Source of the DNA: an uncultured Eubacteriales bacterium
GTDB taxonomy: Bacteria; Bacillota; Clostridia; Oscillospirales; CAG-272
Assembly: GCA_934433485.1 (NCBI GenBank)
Contig: CAKRZR010000005.1
Coordinates: 1-64,000 of the forward strand
Direction of reading: 5' to 3'
Length of the DNA stretch: 64,000 nt
The first letter of the stretch is position 1. Every line of letters begins with the position of its first letter. The translations under genes were made by a program, and so were the position numbers. The notes below the pieces were generated by a model that did not search any database, was not told where the DNA came from, and saw only the letters and a program-made list of their open reading frames with translations. Below are positions 24,010 to 33,188 of this stretch, piece by piece.

Positions 24010-25095
24010 TTACTTATCAAAGCGATAGATGTCGCCGGTCTTTGCGGATTCGTAGATACCCTCGAGGATCTGGGTCACGCAGAACGCCTGCTCCGGAAGC
24101 ACGCAGGGATTCTTGTCGTTGATGACCGCGTTGATCCACTGTCTTGCTTCTCTGGTCGGCGCGTCGTCTCCGCCGTCACCATCGTAGAATGCCACGCCGC
24201 CCGCGTTGAGATCCGGCTTCAGAACATACTGTCTGCCCTGACGGATGCCGTTGATGCGCACGCCGTCCCACAGATCGCCGCCTGCCTTGGTACCGCATAC
24301 GGAGGTAACGGCTTCCTTGACGTCCAGGGTGTTGAGTGCCCACGCAGATTCAAGGTTGATGGTCGCGCCGTTTTCCATAACGACAAAGCCAAATGCGCAG
24401 TCCTCTACGGTGAACTTCGCGGGATCCCAGTCGCCCCACGCGTTGCCGGTTTCGGTGTCGTTGTTGAGCTTATGGTACGTGGTGCCGAGGCAATACTTCG
24501 GCTTGTAGTTGTCCATGATCCAGAGGGTCAGGTCGAGCGCGTGGGTACCGATGTCGATCAGAGGACCGCCGCCCTGTTCGTATTCGTTCAGGAACACGCC
24601 CCAGGTCGGAACGGCACGGCGACGAATCGCGGTAGCCTTTGCATAGTAGATGTCTCCGAATGTGCCGGCGTCTGCCTCTGCCTTCAGGAACAGAGAGTCG
24701 TTTCTCTGACGGTTCTGATAACCGATGGTGAGCTTTTTGCCGTTGCGCTTCGCAGCATCAAGCATCTTCTTCGCTTCGACGGAATTGATTGCCATCGGCT
24801 TTTCGCACATAACGTGCTTGCCTGCGTCGAGGGCGTCTACGGTGATGAAGCTGTGCGCGCGGTTCGGGGTCAGGACGTGCACAACATCGATGGTCTTGTC
24901 CTCAAGCAGCTTTTTGTAATCTGTGTAGACTGCCGCGTCCGGCGTTCCGTAGTCGTGCTTCGCCTTGACCGCTCTTTCCTCAATCAGGTCGCAGAACGCC
25001 ACCATTTCCGCGTTCGGGAGCTTTTTCAGCGCGGGCATATGCTTGCCGTTTGCGATACCACCGCAGCCGATGATACCAATTCTTACCTTTTCCAT
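24010..25095 (-). CDS. Gfo/Idh/MocA family oxidoreductase (copy A)
   Basis: This 361-residue NAD(P)-dependent dehydrogenase has the Rossmann motif GIIGCGGIANGKHM (7-20), the family signature CEKPMAI (about 97-103, catalytic Lys in EKP) and the GGGPLIDIGTHALD segment with the catalytic His/Asp region (about 174-187). It is nearly identical to the product of 25184-26278, with about 16 differences over roughly 356 aligned residues by eye; the copies differ mainly near both ends. It begins 88 bases after copy B and is followed by the isomerase. It probably oxidises a sugar or cyclitol. Confidence 0.9.
   Translation of the reverse strand: MEKVRIGIIGCGGIANGKHMPALKKLPNAEMVAFCDLIEERAVKAKHDYGTPDAAVYTDYKKLLEDKTIDVVHVLTPNRAHSFITVDALDAGKHVMCEKPMAINSVEAKKMLDAAKRNGKKLTIGYQNRQRNDSLFLKAEADAGTFGDIYYAKATAIRRRAVPTWGVFLNEYEQGGGPLIDIGTHALDLTLWIMDNYKPKYCLGTTYHKLNNDTETGNAWGDWDPAKFTVEDCAFGFVVMENGATINLESAWALNTLDVKEAVTSVCGTKAGGDLWDGVRINGIRQGRQYVLKPDLNAGGVAFYDGDGGDDAPTREARQWINAVINDKNPCVLPEQAFCVTQILEGIYESAKTGDIYRFDK
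24380..24669. repeat. Direct repeat, copy 1 (identical to 25548-25837)
   Basis: These 290 bases read identically in both dehydrogenase genes, embedded in less conserved flanks, offset by 1168 bases. Confidence 0.85.
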
Positions 25096-25183
25096 GTCAA
25101 ATTCCTCCTTGATATGGTTTCATTTCTATGTTTTTGTCCCAATACGCAATGGTACCGGGTGGTTTACGGGATAGGTTTTACGC

Positions 25184-26278
25184 TCAGAAGCGATAAATGT
25201 CGCCGGTCTTTGCAGATTCGTAGATACCCTCGAGGATCCGGGTCACGCAGAACGCCTGCTCCGGAAGCACGCAGGGATTCTTGTCGTTGATGATGGCGTT
25301 GATCCACTGTCTTGCTTCTCTGGTTTCCGCATTGTCGCCTGCGTCGCCGTCGTAGAATGCCACGCCGCCCGCGTTGAGATTCGGCTTCAGAACATACTGT
25401 CTGCCCTGACGGATGCCGTTGATGCGCACGCCGTCCCACAGGTCGCCGCCTGCCTTGGTGCCGCAAACGGAGGTGACTGCCTCACGTACTTCCAGCGTGT
25501 TGAGCGCCCACGCGGATTCAAGGTTGATGGTCGCGCCATTTTCCATGACGACAAAGCCAAATGCGCAGTCCTCTACGGTGAACTTCGCGGGATCCCAGTC
25601 GCCCCACGCGTTGCCGGTTTCGGTGTCGTTGTTGAGCTTATGGTACGTGGTGCCGAGGCAATACTTCGGCTTGTAGTTGTCCATGATCCAGAGGGTCAGG
25701 TCGAGCGCGTGGGTACCGATGTCGATCAGAGGACCGCCGCCCTGTTCGTATTCGTTCAGGAACACGCCCCAGGTCGGAACGGCACGGCGACGAATCGCGG
25801 TAGCCTTTGCATAGTAGATGTCTCCGAATGTGCCGGCAAGCGCTTCGCCCTTTAAGAACTGAGAGTCGTTTCTCTGACGGCTCTGGTAACCGATGGTGAG
25901 CTTTTTGCCGTTCCGCTTCGCCGCATCAAGCATCTTCTTCGCTTCGACGGAGTTGATCGCCATCGGTTTCTCGCACATAACGTGCTTGCCAGCGTCGAGG
26001 GCGTCTACGGTGATGAAGCTGTGCGCGCGGTTCGGCGTCAGGACGTGCACGACGTCGATGGTCTTGTCCTCAAGCAGCTTTTTGTAATCTGTATAGACTG
26101 CCGCGTCCGGCGTTCCGTAGTCGTGCTTTGCCTTGATCGCTCTTTCCTCAATCAGGTCGCAGAACGCCACCATCTCGACATTCGGGAGCTTTTTCAGAGA
26201 GGGCATATGCTTGCCGTTCGCGATACCGCCGCAGCCGATGATGCCGATCCGTACCTTGTCATTTGCACCGATTGCCAT
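25184..26278 (-). CDS. Gfo/Idh/MocA family oxidoreductase (copy B)
   Basis: This 364-residue enzyme is the first gene of the operon. It carries the same Rossmann, EKP and GGGPLIDIGTHALD motifs as copy A but a different N terminus (MAIGAND). A 290-base block (25548-25837) is identical at DNA level to 24380-24669 in copy A. A promoter lies about 85 bases upstream. The two copies may have slightly different substrate or cofactor preferences, or form a heteromer; neither can be judged from sequence. Confidence 0.9.
   Translation of the reverse strand: MAIGANDKVRIGIIGCGGIANGKHMPSLKKLPNVEMVAFCDLIEERAIKAKHDYGTPDAAVYTDYKKLLEDKTIDVVHVLTPNRAHSFITVDALDAGKHVMCEKPMAINSVEAKKMLDAAKRNGKKLTIGYQSRQRNDSQFLKGEALAGTFGDIYYAKATAIRRRAVPTWGVFLNEYEQGGGPLIDIGTHALDLTLWIMDNYKPKYCLGTTYHKLNNDTETGNAWGDWDPAKFTVEDCAFGFVVMENGATINLESAWALNTLEVREAVTSVCGTKAGGDLWDGVRINGIRQGRQYVLKPNLNAGGVAFYDGDAGDNAETREARQWINAIINDKNPCVLPEQAFCVTRILEGIYESAKTGDIYRF
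25548..25837. repeat. Direct repeat, copy 2 (identical to 24380-24669)
   Basis: This is the second copy of the 290-base identical block inside the tandem dehydrogenase genes. Confidence 0.85.
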
Positions 26279-26361
26279 TTCTTATACCTCGCTTCGTTTG
26301 TTTCATTTGTTTTTACAGGATTTCGGAGAACGCGGAGCCATACTTTCCGAGTCTCGTCTAT

Positions 26362-26390
26362 ATGATAGTCAATTTTCTGTGAAATTGCAA
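26362..26390 (-). promoter_or_regulatory. Promoter of the dehydrogenase operon
   Basis: TTGCAA (26390-26385), 17 bases, TATCAT (26367-26362). Confidence 0.5.
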
Positions 26391-26518
26391 GCGGTGTATG
26401 TGAATTTTTCGCGCAAGAAGCATTTTCGGAAACCTACACAATTTTGCAGTTTCTTTTTTGTGCGTTTTGACAACTGCTTTTGTGCGTGCTTTTCCCGCAT
26501 CTGCTGCTATTTCCGCGC

Positions 26519-26552
26519 AAAAAACAAGGATCCTCCATTTTTCGGAGAATCC
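26519..26552 (-). terminator. Terminator of the rnf operon
   Basis: On the minus strand GGATTCTCC pairs with GGAGGATCC (one G-U) and is followed by TTGTTTTTT, just after the rnfB stop. Confidence 0.8.
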
Positions 26553-26560
26553 CCGTTTTA

Positions 26561-27397
26561 TTATTCTTCCACGCGTTTGATGATCAACCCGAGCGCACCC
26601 TGTGTCTCGCCGGACCAAATGATCTTGCGGGGACATTTGTGTGCACAGGCATTGCAGGAAACACATTTGTCGTATGCGATGGACGCTACGTAATCGCTTA
26701 CATGGATCGCCTCCGCCGGGCAGCTTCTCTCGCAGATCTTGCAGGAGATACAGCCGACGTCGCAGTATTTCCGGGTCGTTTTGCCGTCGTCCACGGAGCT
26801 GCAGCCGACCCAGTGATGCGTGTCAAAGGGAATGAGCTTGATGATCCCCTTCGGACATGCCGTCACGCAGATCCCGCAGCCGCGGCATTTTGTGTAGTCA
26901 ACGGCAGCCACGCCTTCCTCGACGCGGATCGCGTCAAAGGGGCAGGACGCCACGCAGGTGCCCAAACCGATGCAGCCGTTGGGGCAGAGCTTGTCGCCGC
27001 CGCCGATCCGGGATGCCGCCGCACAGTCCGGGATCCCCTCGTAGATGTACTTTTTCTTCGCGTATTGGCTGGTGCCGGAGCACATGACCTGCGCGCGCAT
27101 TTTCACCGTCACACCGGGCTCGACACCCATGACGACAGCGACCTTTTCCGCGACCTCCTGACCGCCGACAGTACAGGCGTTGACCGGTGCTTTCCCGGCG
27201 GCAATCGCTTCCGACAGAGCAGCGCAGCCGGAATAGCCGCATCCGCCGCAGTTGGCGCCCGGCAGACATTCCGCGACCGCTTCCGCTTTCTCGTTCTTCT
27301 GGACGGCAAAGACCTTGGACGCGACCGCGAGCAGTGCGCCCATCAATCCGCCGAGCACGAGAAAGACTGCGACCGGGAGTAAAATGGTTTGCATCAT
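26561..27397 (-). CDS. rnfB: Rnf complex subunit RnfB (Fe-S)
   Basis: This 278-residue peripheral subunit is the ferredoxin-side electron carrier of the ion-pumping ferredoxin:NAD oxidoreductase. An N-terminal membrane anchor (about 4-30) precedes a four-cysteine cluster motif (CLPGANCGGCGYSGC). Further cluster motifs follow, including CPNGCIGLGTCVASCP, CRGCGICVTACP, CDVGCISCKICERSCP and CVSCNACAHKCP, enough for several [4Fe-4S] clusters as in Clostridial RnfB. AAAGGAG sets the start. It is the last gene of rnfCDGEAB, 16 bases after rnfA, and is followed by a terminator. Confidence 0.95.
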   Translation of the reverse strand: MMQTILLPVAVFLVLGGLMGALLAVASKVFAVQKNEKAEAVAECLPGANCGGCGYSGCAALSEAIAAGKAPVNACTVGGQEVAEKVAVVMGVEPGVTVKMRAQVMCSGTSQYAKKKYIYEGIPDCAAASRIGGGDKLCPNGCIGLGTCVASCPFDAIRVEEGVAAVDYTKCRGCGICVTACPKGIIKLIPFDTHHWVGCSSVDDGKTTRKYCDVGCISCKICERSCPAEAIHVSDYVASIAYDKCVSCNACAHKCPRKIIWSGETQGALGLIIKRVEE

Positions 27398-27413
27398 CCG
27401 TCACGCTCCTTTC

Positions 27414-27992
27414 TCAGAATTTCATGCCGGCAAAGCCCGAAAACGCCATCGCTGCGAGGCTTGCGGCAATGAGCAGAATCGGGAAGCCCTCAAAGGCTTT
27501 CGGCGGATTTGCGAATACAAGTCGTTCCCGCACGCCGGCAAAAACCGTGATCGCCATCGTGAAGCCGAGCGCCGCCGAAAAGCCGAACACCACCGACTCC
27601 ACAAAGCCGCTGCCGTTCTGGATATTCACGAGCGCGCAGCCGAGCACCGCGCAGTTTGTGGTGATCAGCGGCAGGTAAATGCCCAGTGCGCTGTACAGCG
27701 CCGGCATGAACTTGCGCAGAAACATCTCGATAAACTGCACGAGGGTGGCAATGACAAGAATAAACGCGATGGTCTTCAGATACGCGAGATCCAACGGTTC
27801 CAGCACGAGGTGGTAGACTGCCCACGTGATCGCCGACGAGATGGTCATAACGAACGTGACCGCCATGCCCATGCCGAGCGCCGTAGAGGGTTTGTCGGAT
27901 ACGCCGAGAAACGGGCAGCAGCCATAGAAGCGGGAGAAAATGAAGTTCTCCGTCAGGATGGCGGCAAACATGATCATGAAAATGTTACCCAT
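27414..27992 (-). CDS. rnfA: Rnf complex membrane subunit RnfA
   Basis: This 192-residue integral membrane protein has about six helices and the RnfA/NqrE features ENFIFSRFYGCCPFLGVS and LPLITTNCAVLG, whose conserved cysteines in the membrane are thought to hold an Fe centre. The ATG at 27992 is preferred over 28001 because GGAG then has 9-base spacing and homologues begin MGNIF. It overlaps the end of rnfE by 8 bases. Confidence 0.95.
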   Translation of the reverse strand: MGNIFMIMFAAILTENFIFSRFYGCCPFLGVSDKPSTALGMGMAVTFVMTISSAITWAVYHLVLEPLDLAYLKTIAFILVIATLVQFIEMFLRKFMPALYSALGIYLPLITTNCAVLGCALVNIQNGSGFVESVVFGFSAALGFTMAITVFAGVRERLVFANPPKAFEGFPILLIAASLAAMAFSGFAGMKF

Positions 27993-28782
27993 TTGCGCCA
28001 TCTCCTTTCGCGTGTTCCGTAACGCCTGTCTCCGCGTCCGGTGTGCTTTCCGTTACGGGTTCTTTTTTCGGGACAATTTTGCCGGTTTCGGGATCGCGCA
28101 TCAGGGTTTTGTGGTACCCGGCATTCAGCGCGTCCTCTTCAAACATCTTTTTGCGTTCCTTTTCCGCGTTGATCAGTCCAATTTTCTGCACGAGGGCGAT
28201 GAGGAACCCGAGGGTCAGAAACGCGCCGGACGGCAGGAGAAAGATCGACACAGGCGTGAACCACGCGCCGAAGATCTGGATGCCGCCTGTTCCATCCGCT
28301 GCCGCGAACAGTGCGCCGGTACCGAGAAGCTCCCGGACAGCGGCGATGAGCGACAGTGCCAGCGTGAAGCCGAGTCCCATGGATATGCCGTCCACCAGGG
28401 AAGGCAGCGGCGGATTTTTGGAGGCAAAGGCTTCCGCGCGGGCAAGGATGATACAGTTGACTACAATCAGCGGAATGAACAGTCCGAGCGACGCGTCGAT
28501 GGCAGGCAAATACGCCTTGATGAGCAACTCTACAGCCGTCACGAAACCGGAGATGATCACGATATACGACGCGATGCGCACCTCTTTCGGGATGATTTTG
28601 CGCACAAGGGAGATAAAGAGATTGGAAAACGTCAGAACAACGGTGGTCGCCAATCCCATGCCGAGCGCGTTCACAACGGATGTGGTGGTCGCCAGCGTCG
28701 GACACATACCGAGGAGCTGTACGAAGGTCGGGTTTTGGGTGAGAATCCCGTTTTTCAGTTGTTCGAGATACTTATTCGCCAT
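27985..28782 (-). CDS. rnfE: Rnf complex membrane subunit RnfE
   Basis: This 265-residue subunit has about six membrane helices. The N-terminal segment ILTQNPTFVQLLGMCPTLA and LFIPLIVVNCIILARAEAFA are typical of RnfE/NqrD, including the conserved intramembrane Cys. The C-terminal ~55 residues (from about 210) form a hydrophilic cytoplasmic tail ending in Glu/Thr-rich sequence, longer than the usual ~200-residue RnfE. AGGAGG precedes the start. It lies 15 bases after rnfG. Confidence 0.94.
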   Translation of the reverse strand: MANKYLEQLKNGILTQNPTFVQLLGMCPTLATTTSVVNALGMGLATTVVLTFSNLFISLVRKIIPKEVRIASYIVIISGFVTAVELLIKAYLPAIDASLGLFIPLIVVNCIILARAEAFASKNPPLPSLVDGISMGLGFTLALSLIAAVRELLGTGALFAAADGTGGIQIFGAWFTPVSIFLLPSGAFLTLGFLIALVQKIGLINAEKERKKMFEEDALNAGYHKTLMRDPETGKIVPKKEPVTESTPDAETGVTEHAKGDGANG

Positions 28783-28797
28783 TTTGCTCCTCCTTTC

Positions 28798-30648
28798 TCA
28801 TCGACGCACCGGCGGCCGGCTCGGTGAAGGCTTTTCGGTCTCCGATTCGGATTCGGATTCTGTTTCCGTTTCTGTTTCTGTTTCCGTTTCCGTTTCTGTT
28901 TCTGTTTCTGTTTCCGGCTCGGTTTCTATCTCAGTTTCCGTCTCCGGTTCTGTTTCGGTCTCGGTTTCCGTCTCCGGTTCTGTTTCGGTCTCCGTTTCCG
29001 GCGTATTTGTTTCGGTTTCCGTTTCCGTTTCAGGCGGTGTCGTCTCCGGTGGTGTTGTTTCCGGAGGCGTCGTTTCCGGAGGTCTGGTTTCGGGTGGTGT
29101 CGTCTCCGGTGGTCTCGTTTCGTCAGGAATGGTCTCCGGTTCCGTCTCGGTTTCCGTTTCCGTTTCAGGCGGTGTGGTTTCCGTTTCCGTTTCAGGCGGT
29201 GTGGTTTCCGTTTCCGTTTCGATCGGCTCCGTCTCAATTTCATCGGTTTCCACAGGCTCCGTTTCCACCGGCGTCAGGGAAATCACGGGATATGCCGCGG
29301 GATCTACGGGTACGTACCGTCCCGCTTCGTCCACGGTCACAAATCCGGCAAGCGCAAGCGCCATGTTCACGCCCTCCGTGACCGCCTTGGAGCTGATCGT
29401 CGCACCGGCAATGCCGTCCACGTTTTCTCCAACGGCAAATACACCTGATTTTTCATGGAACTGTGCTAGAAAATCCGCTGCGCCCGCTTTGGAGCCAACA
29501 CCGGAGGTCTCGCTCATTTCCACGATCTGTACGCCGCGCACCGTTCCGTCCGTGTTCACGCCAACCATCATCTGGATCGCGCCGACATAGCCGTTCGGCG
29601 CCACATTCGCACAGAAGCCAATCGGGTTCTCGCCGGCAAATACGTAGTACAGTGCCTCTTTATCCGGCGCCGTCTGTACGCTGTCCCCCTCCGGGAAGAT
29701 CGTGAGAATGGCGTCGGAGCGTTTTTTCTCCGCGTTTTCCGCGATCACATCCTTCGTCATCGCGTTCACGACCGCCAGCAGCGCCGCGATTGCCACGCAA
29801 ATAACGGTTAAGGTAAGCACCATTTTGCAGAGATACGCCGGCGTGCCAGGTTCTGGCGCCGGTTTTGCGGGCTTGGACTCCCGGATCGGCTTTTCACGTT
29901 TTTTCTTCTCCGGGACAGGCTCCGCGGCAGACGCATCAGACGCGACAGGCTCCGGATCCGTGAACAGCTCTGTTTCCGGGATCTCCTCCAAAACCTCCTC
30001 CGGCAGTCCGGTTTCGTTCTGGAACGCGATCCCTGCCTCCGGTTCTATGGATTCTTCCGGGACACCGCGTTTTTCTCCCTTATTATATCGCGGCTCGCGG
30101 CTTTTCCTCTCGCGTTTTTTCTTTTCTTTTTTTGCCTTTTTCTCCACATCCGGTTTCGGATTTTCCGACTCGTCCACGAAAGCAAACGCATCCTCTGTAG
30201 CAGGCGGTGCGTAGTCGGCAAAATCCGGCTCCGCGACCTGCGGTTCTGCGAGCACACCCTGCGTTTCGGAAGAAGGAGTCTCTCCGTCGCTCGGTGTTTC
30301 GCTTGTATCAGGGGATCCAGCCGACGTTTTTCGGAACAAAGACGTCCATTTGTCCGCAAGGCACTCCGATTTGTCCGCACTCTCGCTCTCCGTCGGTTTC
30401 GTGCTGTCCGCCTTCTGTACCTCTGTCGTCACCTGCGTCTCCGCTTCAACAACCGGCTCCGATGGCTTCTGCATTTCCGCATCGGGCGTGTCCGTCTTGC
30501 GTACCGGCACTGTATCCGCATCCGTACGTGGCGGCAGATCCTGCATCAGATCCTCCAGAGAGACCATTTGCGCGTTATCCTTGGTCTCGTTCGCGTCGGC
30601 GGGTTCGTTTTCGCGCAGGTTTTTTGTCATATCCTTATTGTTTTCCAT
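28798..30648 (-). CDS. rnfG: Rnf complex subunit RnfG with very long terminal extensions
   Basis: At 616 residues this is about three times the usual RnfG length. Residues 1-270 form a charged, disordered cytoplasmic extension (Glu, Pro and Lys rich, with KKAKKEKKKRERK at 170-182). A single membrane helix follows at about 274-297. The normal FMN-binding domain is at about 300-450, with AGATISS (415-421) at the position of the S/TGAT-T motif that carries covalent FMN. Residues 457-616 are an outside tail of Glu-Thr and Thr-Pro-Pro repeats ending RRPPVRR-like. It relays electrons on the outer face of the complex. Its start overlaps the end of rnfD by 14 bases. Confidence 0.9.
   Translation of the reverse strand: MENNKDMTKNLRENEPADANETKDNAQMVSLEDLMQDLPPRTDADTVPVRKTDTPDAEMQKPSEPVVEAETQVTTEVQKADSTKPTESESADKSECLADKWTSLFRKTSAGSPDTSETPSDGETPSSETQGVLAEPQVAEPDFADYAPPATEDAFAFVDESENPKPDVEKKAKKEKKKRERKSREPRYNKGEKRGVPEESIEPEAGIAFQNETGLPEEVLEEIPETELFTDPEPVASDASAAEPVPEKKKREKPIRESKPAKPAPEPGTPAYLCKMVLTLTVICVAIAALLAVVNAMTKDVIAENAEKKRSDAILTIFPEGDSVQTAPDKEALYYVFAGENPIGFCANVAPNGYVGAIQMMVGVNTDGTVRGVQIVEMSETSGVGSKAGAADFLAQFHEKSGVFAVGENVDGIAGATISSKAVTEGVNMALALAGFVTVDEAGRYVPVDPAAYPVISLTPVETEPVETDEIETEPIETETETTPPETETETTPPETETETETEPETIPDETRPPETTPPETRPPETTPPETTPPETTPPETETETETNTPETETETEPETETETETEPETETEIETEPETETETETETETETETETESESESETEKPSPSRPPVRR
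28843..29274. repeat. Short tandem repeats encoding the RnfG Glu/Thr/Pro tail
   Basis: Imperfect 6- and 12-base units of the TTTCCG/TTTCTG type repeat tens of times and encode (ET)n and TPPE units. The repetitive DNA could vary in length between strains. Confidence 0.8.
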
Positions 30649-31690
30649 CCGGTTTACCTCCGAAACGACGCGGTACGGTCAGTCTGTCGATATACGCGAC
30701 CAGCAGGTTCATCACGAGGATCGCGAACGATACGCCCTCGGGATACGAGCCGAAATACCGGATCAGCACCGTAATGAGTCCGCAGCCCACGCCGTAGAGC
30801 AGTCTGCCGTTTTTCGTGACGGGACTGGTAGCGTAGTCGGTCGCCATAAAGATTGCCCCGAGCATCAGTCCGCCCGCGAAAATCTCGGCGAGCATGAAGT
30901 CCACCGCCACGCCGCCGGTGCGCGGGAAGAGATACGTGAGTATCGCCACCGTTCCGATGTAGGCTGCGGGAATGTGCCACGTGATGACGCGTCGGATAAG
31001 AAGATACACGCCTCCCGCGACAAGCAGCAGGGACGAGACCTCGCCGATACAGCCGCCGGCGTTGCCGATGATGCTGTCAAAGAGATTGGTCTCCGGCAGA
31101 CTTCCGTTTTTAAGAGACGCAAGCGGCGTCGCGCCTGCCACGATGTCCGCTTCGTCAAGGGTTATGGCAAGGCTGTTTATTTTCTGCCCTGCCGCGGGGA
31201 AACGACTCATAAAGCCGGAGAAAGACGAGAACAGAAATACGCGTGCCGCCAGTGCCGGGTTCATGAAATTCTTACCGATGCCGCCGAAAATCTGCTTGAC
31301 GACCACAATGGCGAAAAATGCGCCGACCACGGGCATCCACAGCGGTACGGAAACGGGCAGATTCATGCAAAGCAGCATGCCCGTCACCACCGCGGACAGA
31401 TCGCCGATGGTCACACGCCGATGCAAAAGCATCTCCGCAGCCGCCTCAAAGCCGATCGAGCAGCCGACCGACAGCACACAGAGAAGCAGCGCCCGCCATC
31501 CGAACACATACACACCCCAGAACATGGCGGGCACCAGCGCGATGATCACGTCGAGCATGATGGAGGCGATGTTTTCGGGATTGCGGATGTGCGGGGAAGG
31601 CGATACCGTGAGTAATTCCGGCATCGTGATTTTTTTCGTGCGAACCGGCGTTTCTTCCGCCGTTTGTTCGTTTTTTTCGATATTGTCCAC
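30635..31690 (-). CDS. rnfD: Rnf complex membrane subunit RnfD
   Basis: This 351-residue membrane subunit has about eight helices. SPSPHIRNPENIASIM at the N terminus, GKNFMNPALAARVFLF, and AGATPLASLK (near 184-193; the Thr is the expected covalent FMN site) are diagnostic. The C-terminal RYFGSYPEGVSFAILVMNLL is also conserved. A ~22-residue charged N-terminal extension precedes the first conserved motif. It is 19 bases after rnfC. Confidence 0.95.
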   Translation of the reverse strand: MDNIEKNEQTAEETPVRTKKITMPELLTVSPSPHIRNPENIASIMLDVIIALVPAMFWGVYVFGWRALLLCVLSVGCSIGFEAAAEMLLHRRVTIGDLSAVVTGMLLCMNLPVSVPLWMPVVGAFFAIVVVKQIFGGIGKNFMNPALAARVFLFSSFSGFMSRFPAAGQKINSLAITLDEADIVAGATPLASLKNGSLPETNLFDSIIGNAGGCIGEVSSLLLVAGGVYLLIRRVITWHIPAAYIGTVAILTYLFPRTGGVAVDFMLAEIFAGGLMLGAIFMATDYATSPVTKNGRLLYGVGCGLITVLIRYFGSYPEGVSFAILVMNLLVAYIDRLTVPRRFGGKPDGKQ

Positions 31691-31709
31691 TATTCCACCT
31701 CTCTCGGAA

Positions 31710-33059
31710 TCACTTCTTCGTGTCGCCGACGTTTCTTTGGCGCAGCGTTTTGAGCGTCACCTTGGCAAGCCGGATGTGCTGTACGATCTCTACGCCGCCT
31801 GGACAGTTGTAGGTGCAGGAACCGCATTCCACGCACGCCTCCGCGCCATATTCCGACGCGCGCTCCCAGTCGCCGCGTCCGGCATACTGCGCGATATAGT
31901 TCGGCATCAGGTGCATCGGACAGTTCGCCACACATTTGCCGCAGCGGATACAGGTGTTTTCCGCATTCTTTTTCCGGTCGAACCGATCGGACAGGACGAG
32001 GATCGCGCTGGTTCCCTTGGTGACGGGCATGTCGGGATCCCACTGCGCCTGTCCCATCATCGGGCCGCCGGAAATGATCTTCTGTGGTTCCCGTTTCAGA
32101 CCGCCGCAAAAATCGAGAATATCGTTCACCGTAGAGCCGATCGGCACGAGCAGGTTCTTCGGCGTGCGCACACAGTCGCCGTCCACGGTCAAAATCCGGC
32201 GGATAAGCGGCATTCCCTTTGCAAACGCCTGAAAGATCGCCGCACACGTTTCCGCGTTGAAGATCACGCAGCCGACATCCGCAGGCAGCTTTCCGACCGG
32301 CAGCTCCACACCGGTGAGCGCGTAGATGAGCTGTCTCTCATCGCCCTGCGGATATTTTGTTTTCATCACGCGCACCTCGATCATGGAGGAATTTGCGCAG
32401 ATCTCCTCCAGACGTCCTATGGCGTCGAGCTTGTTATCCTCGACTGCGATGTACGCGGTGTGAACGCCGAGTGCCTTTAGGAGAATCTTTACACCGTTGA
32501 TGACGGAGGCTGGATTCTCAAGCAGCAGTCGGTGATTCGCGGTGATAAACGGCTCGCATTCCGCGCAGTTTACAATGATTTTGTTGACCTTGCCGACCGC
32601 GGACGCAATTTTCGCGTGTGTCGGAAATGTCGCGCCGCCCATACCCGCGATCCCGGCGTTCTTCACGACCTCGATGATCTCCTCCGTGGTCGCGTCCGCC
32701 AGTCTGCCGCGATAGGGCTGCATAGCGGGACAGGGGGTATCCATCCCGTCGTTCTCAATGACAATATTCTGTCTGCGGCTGCCGGATGGGGTCGCGCTTT
32801 CCGTGATGGCGACGACCTTGCCGGATACACTCGCGTGCACGGGACATCCGAGTCCGTTCTCTGGCATCTCCCCGATTTTCTGCCCCAATGTCACCGTATC
32901 GCCCACCTTGACGATCGGTTTGCAGGGAGCGCCGATGTGCTGGGACAGGGGGATGGTTACCGTTTTGGGCGGTGTGAAAACTTCGATCCGGCAGCGTCTG
33001 GTATTCTTGTATTCTTCCACATGGATGCCGCCGTTAAAGGTATAAGCCAAGTTTTTCAC
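31710..33059 (-). CDS. rnfC: Rnf complex NADH-side subunit RnfC
   Basis: This 449-residue peripheral subunit should bind NADH, FMN and two [4Fe-4S] clusters. It begins with FNGGIHV, followed by a lipoyl-like beta domain (VKVGDTVTLGQKIGE), the nucleotide-binding GIAGMGGATFPTHAK and NCAECEPFIT. The cluster motifs CIRCGKCVANCP and CVECGSCTYNCP come near the C terminus. The start is taken as GTG 33059 with AAAGGAG upstream; TTG 33050 is an alternative with longer spacing. It is the first gene of rnfCDGEAB, with a promoter 78 bases upstream. Confidence 0.94.
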   Translation of the reverse strand: MKNLAYTFNGGIHVEEYKNTRRCRIEVFTPPKTVTIPLSQHIGAPCKPIVKVGDTVTLGQKIGEMPENGLGCPVHASVSGKVVAITESATPSGSRRQNIVIENDGMDTPCPAMQPYRGRLADATTEEIIEVVKNAGIAGMGGATFPTHAKIASAVGKVNKIIVNCAECEPFITANHRLLLENPASVINGVKILLKALGVHTAYIAVEDNKLDAIGRLEEICANSSMIEVRVMKTKYPQGDERQLIYALTGVELPVGKLPADVGCVIFNAETCAAIFQAFAKGMPLIRRILTVDGDCVRTPKNLLVPIGSTVNDILDFCGGLKREPQKIISGGPMMGQAQWDPDMPVTKGTSAILVLSDRFDRKKNAENTCIRCGKCVANCPMHLMPNYIAQYAGRGDWERASEYGAEACVECGSCTYNCPGGVEIVQHIRLAKVTLKTLRQRNVGDTKK

Positions 33060-33136
33060 CTCTCCTTTGGTCTGTAGATTCCGCTCTGTGCGTACCGAAT
33101 GGGAATCCGGGACAGAGCCATATTCTTCTACCATAC

Positions 33137-33165
33137 ATTATACAATAAAATGGCGTACAAAACAA
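33137..33165 (-). promoter_or_regulatory. Sigma-A promoter of the rnf operon
   Basis: TTGTTT (33165-33160), 17 bases, TATAAT (33142-33137). Confidence 0.75.
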
Positions 33166-33188
33166 GGCGCAATTTCAAAAAAACCACA

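Noticed and set aside
26279..26360. Separate small gene between the dehydrogenase operon start and the rnf terminator
   Set aside because: Only leader sequence and a promoter are visible; frames here lack ribosome binding sites.
28843..29274. Possible CRISPR-like or satellite repeat array
   Set aside because: Units are 6-12 bases with no unique spacers and they stay in the RnfG frame as Glu/Thr/Pro codons.
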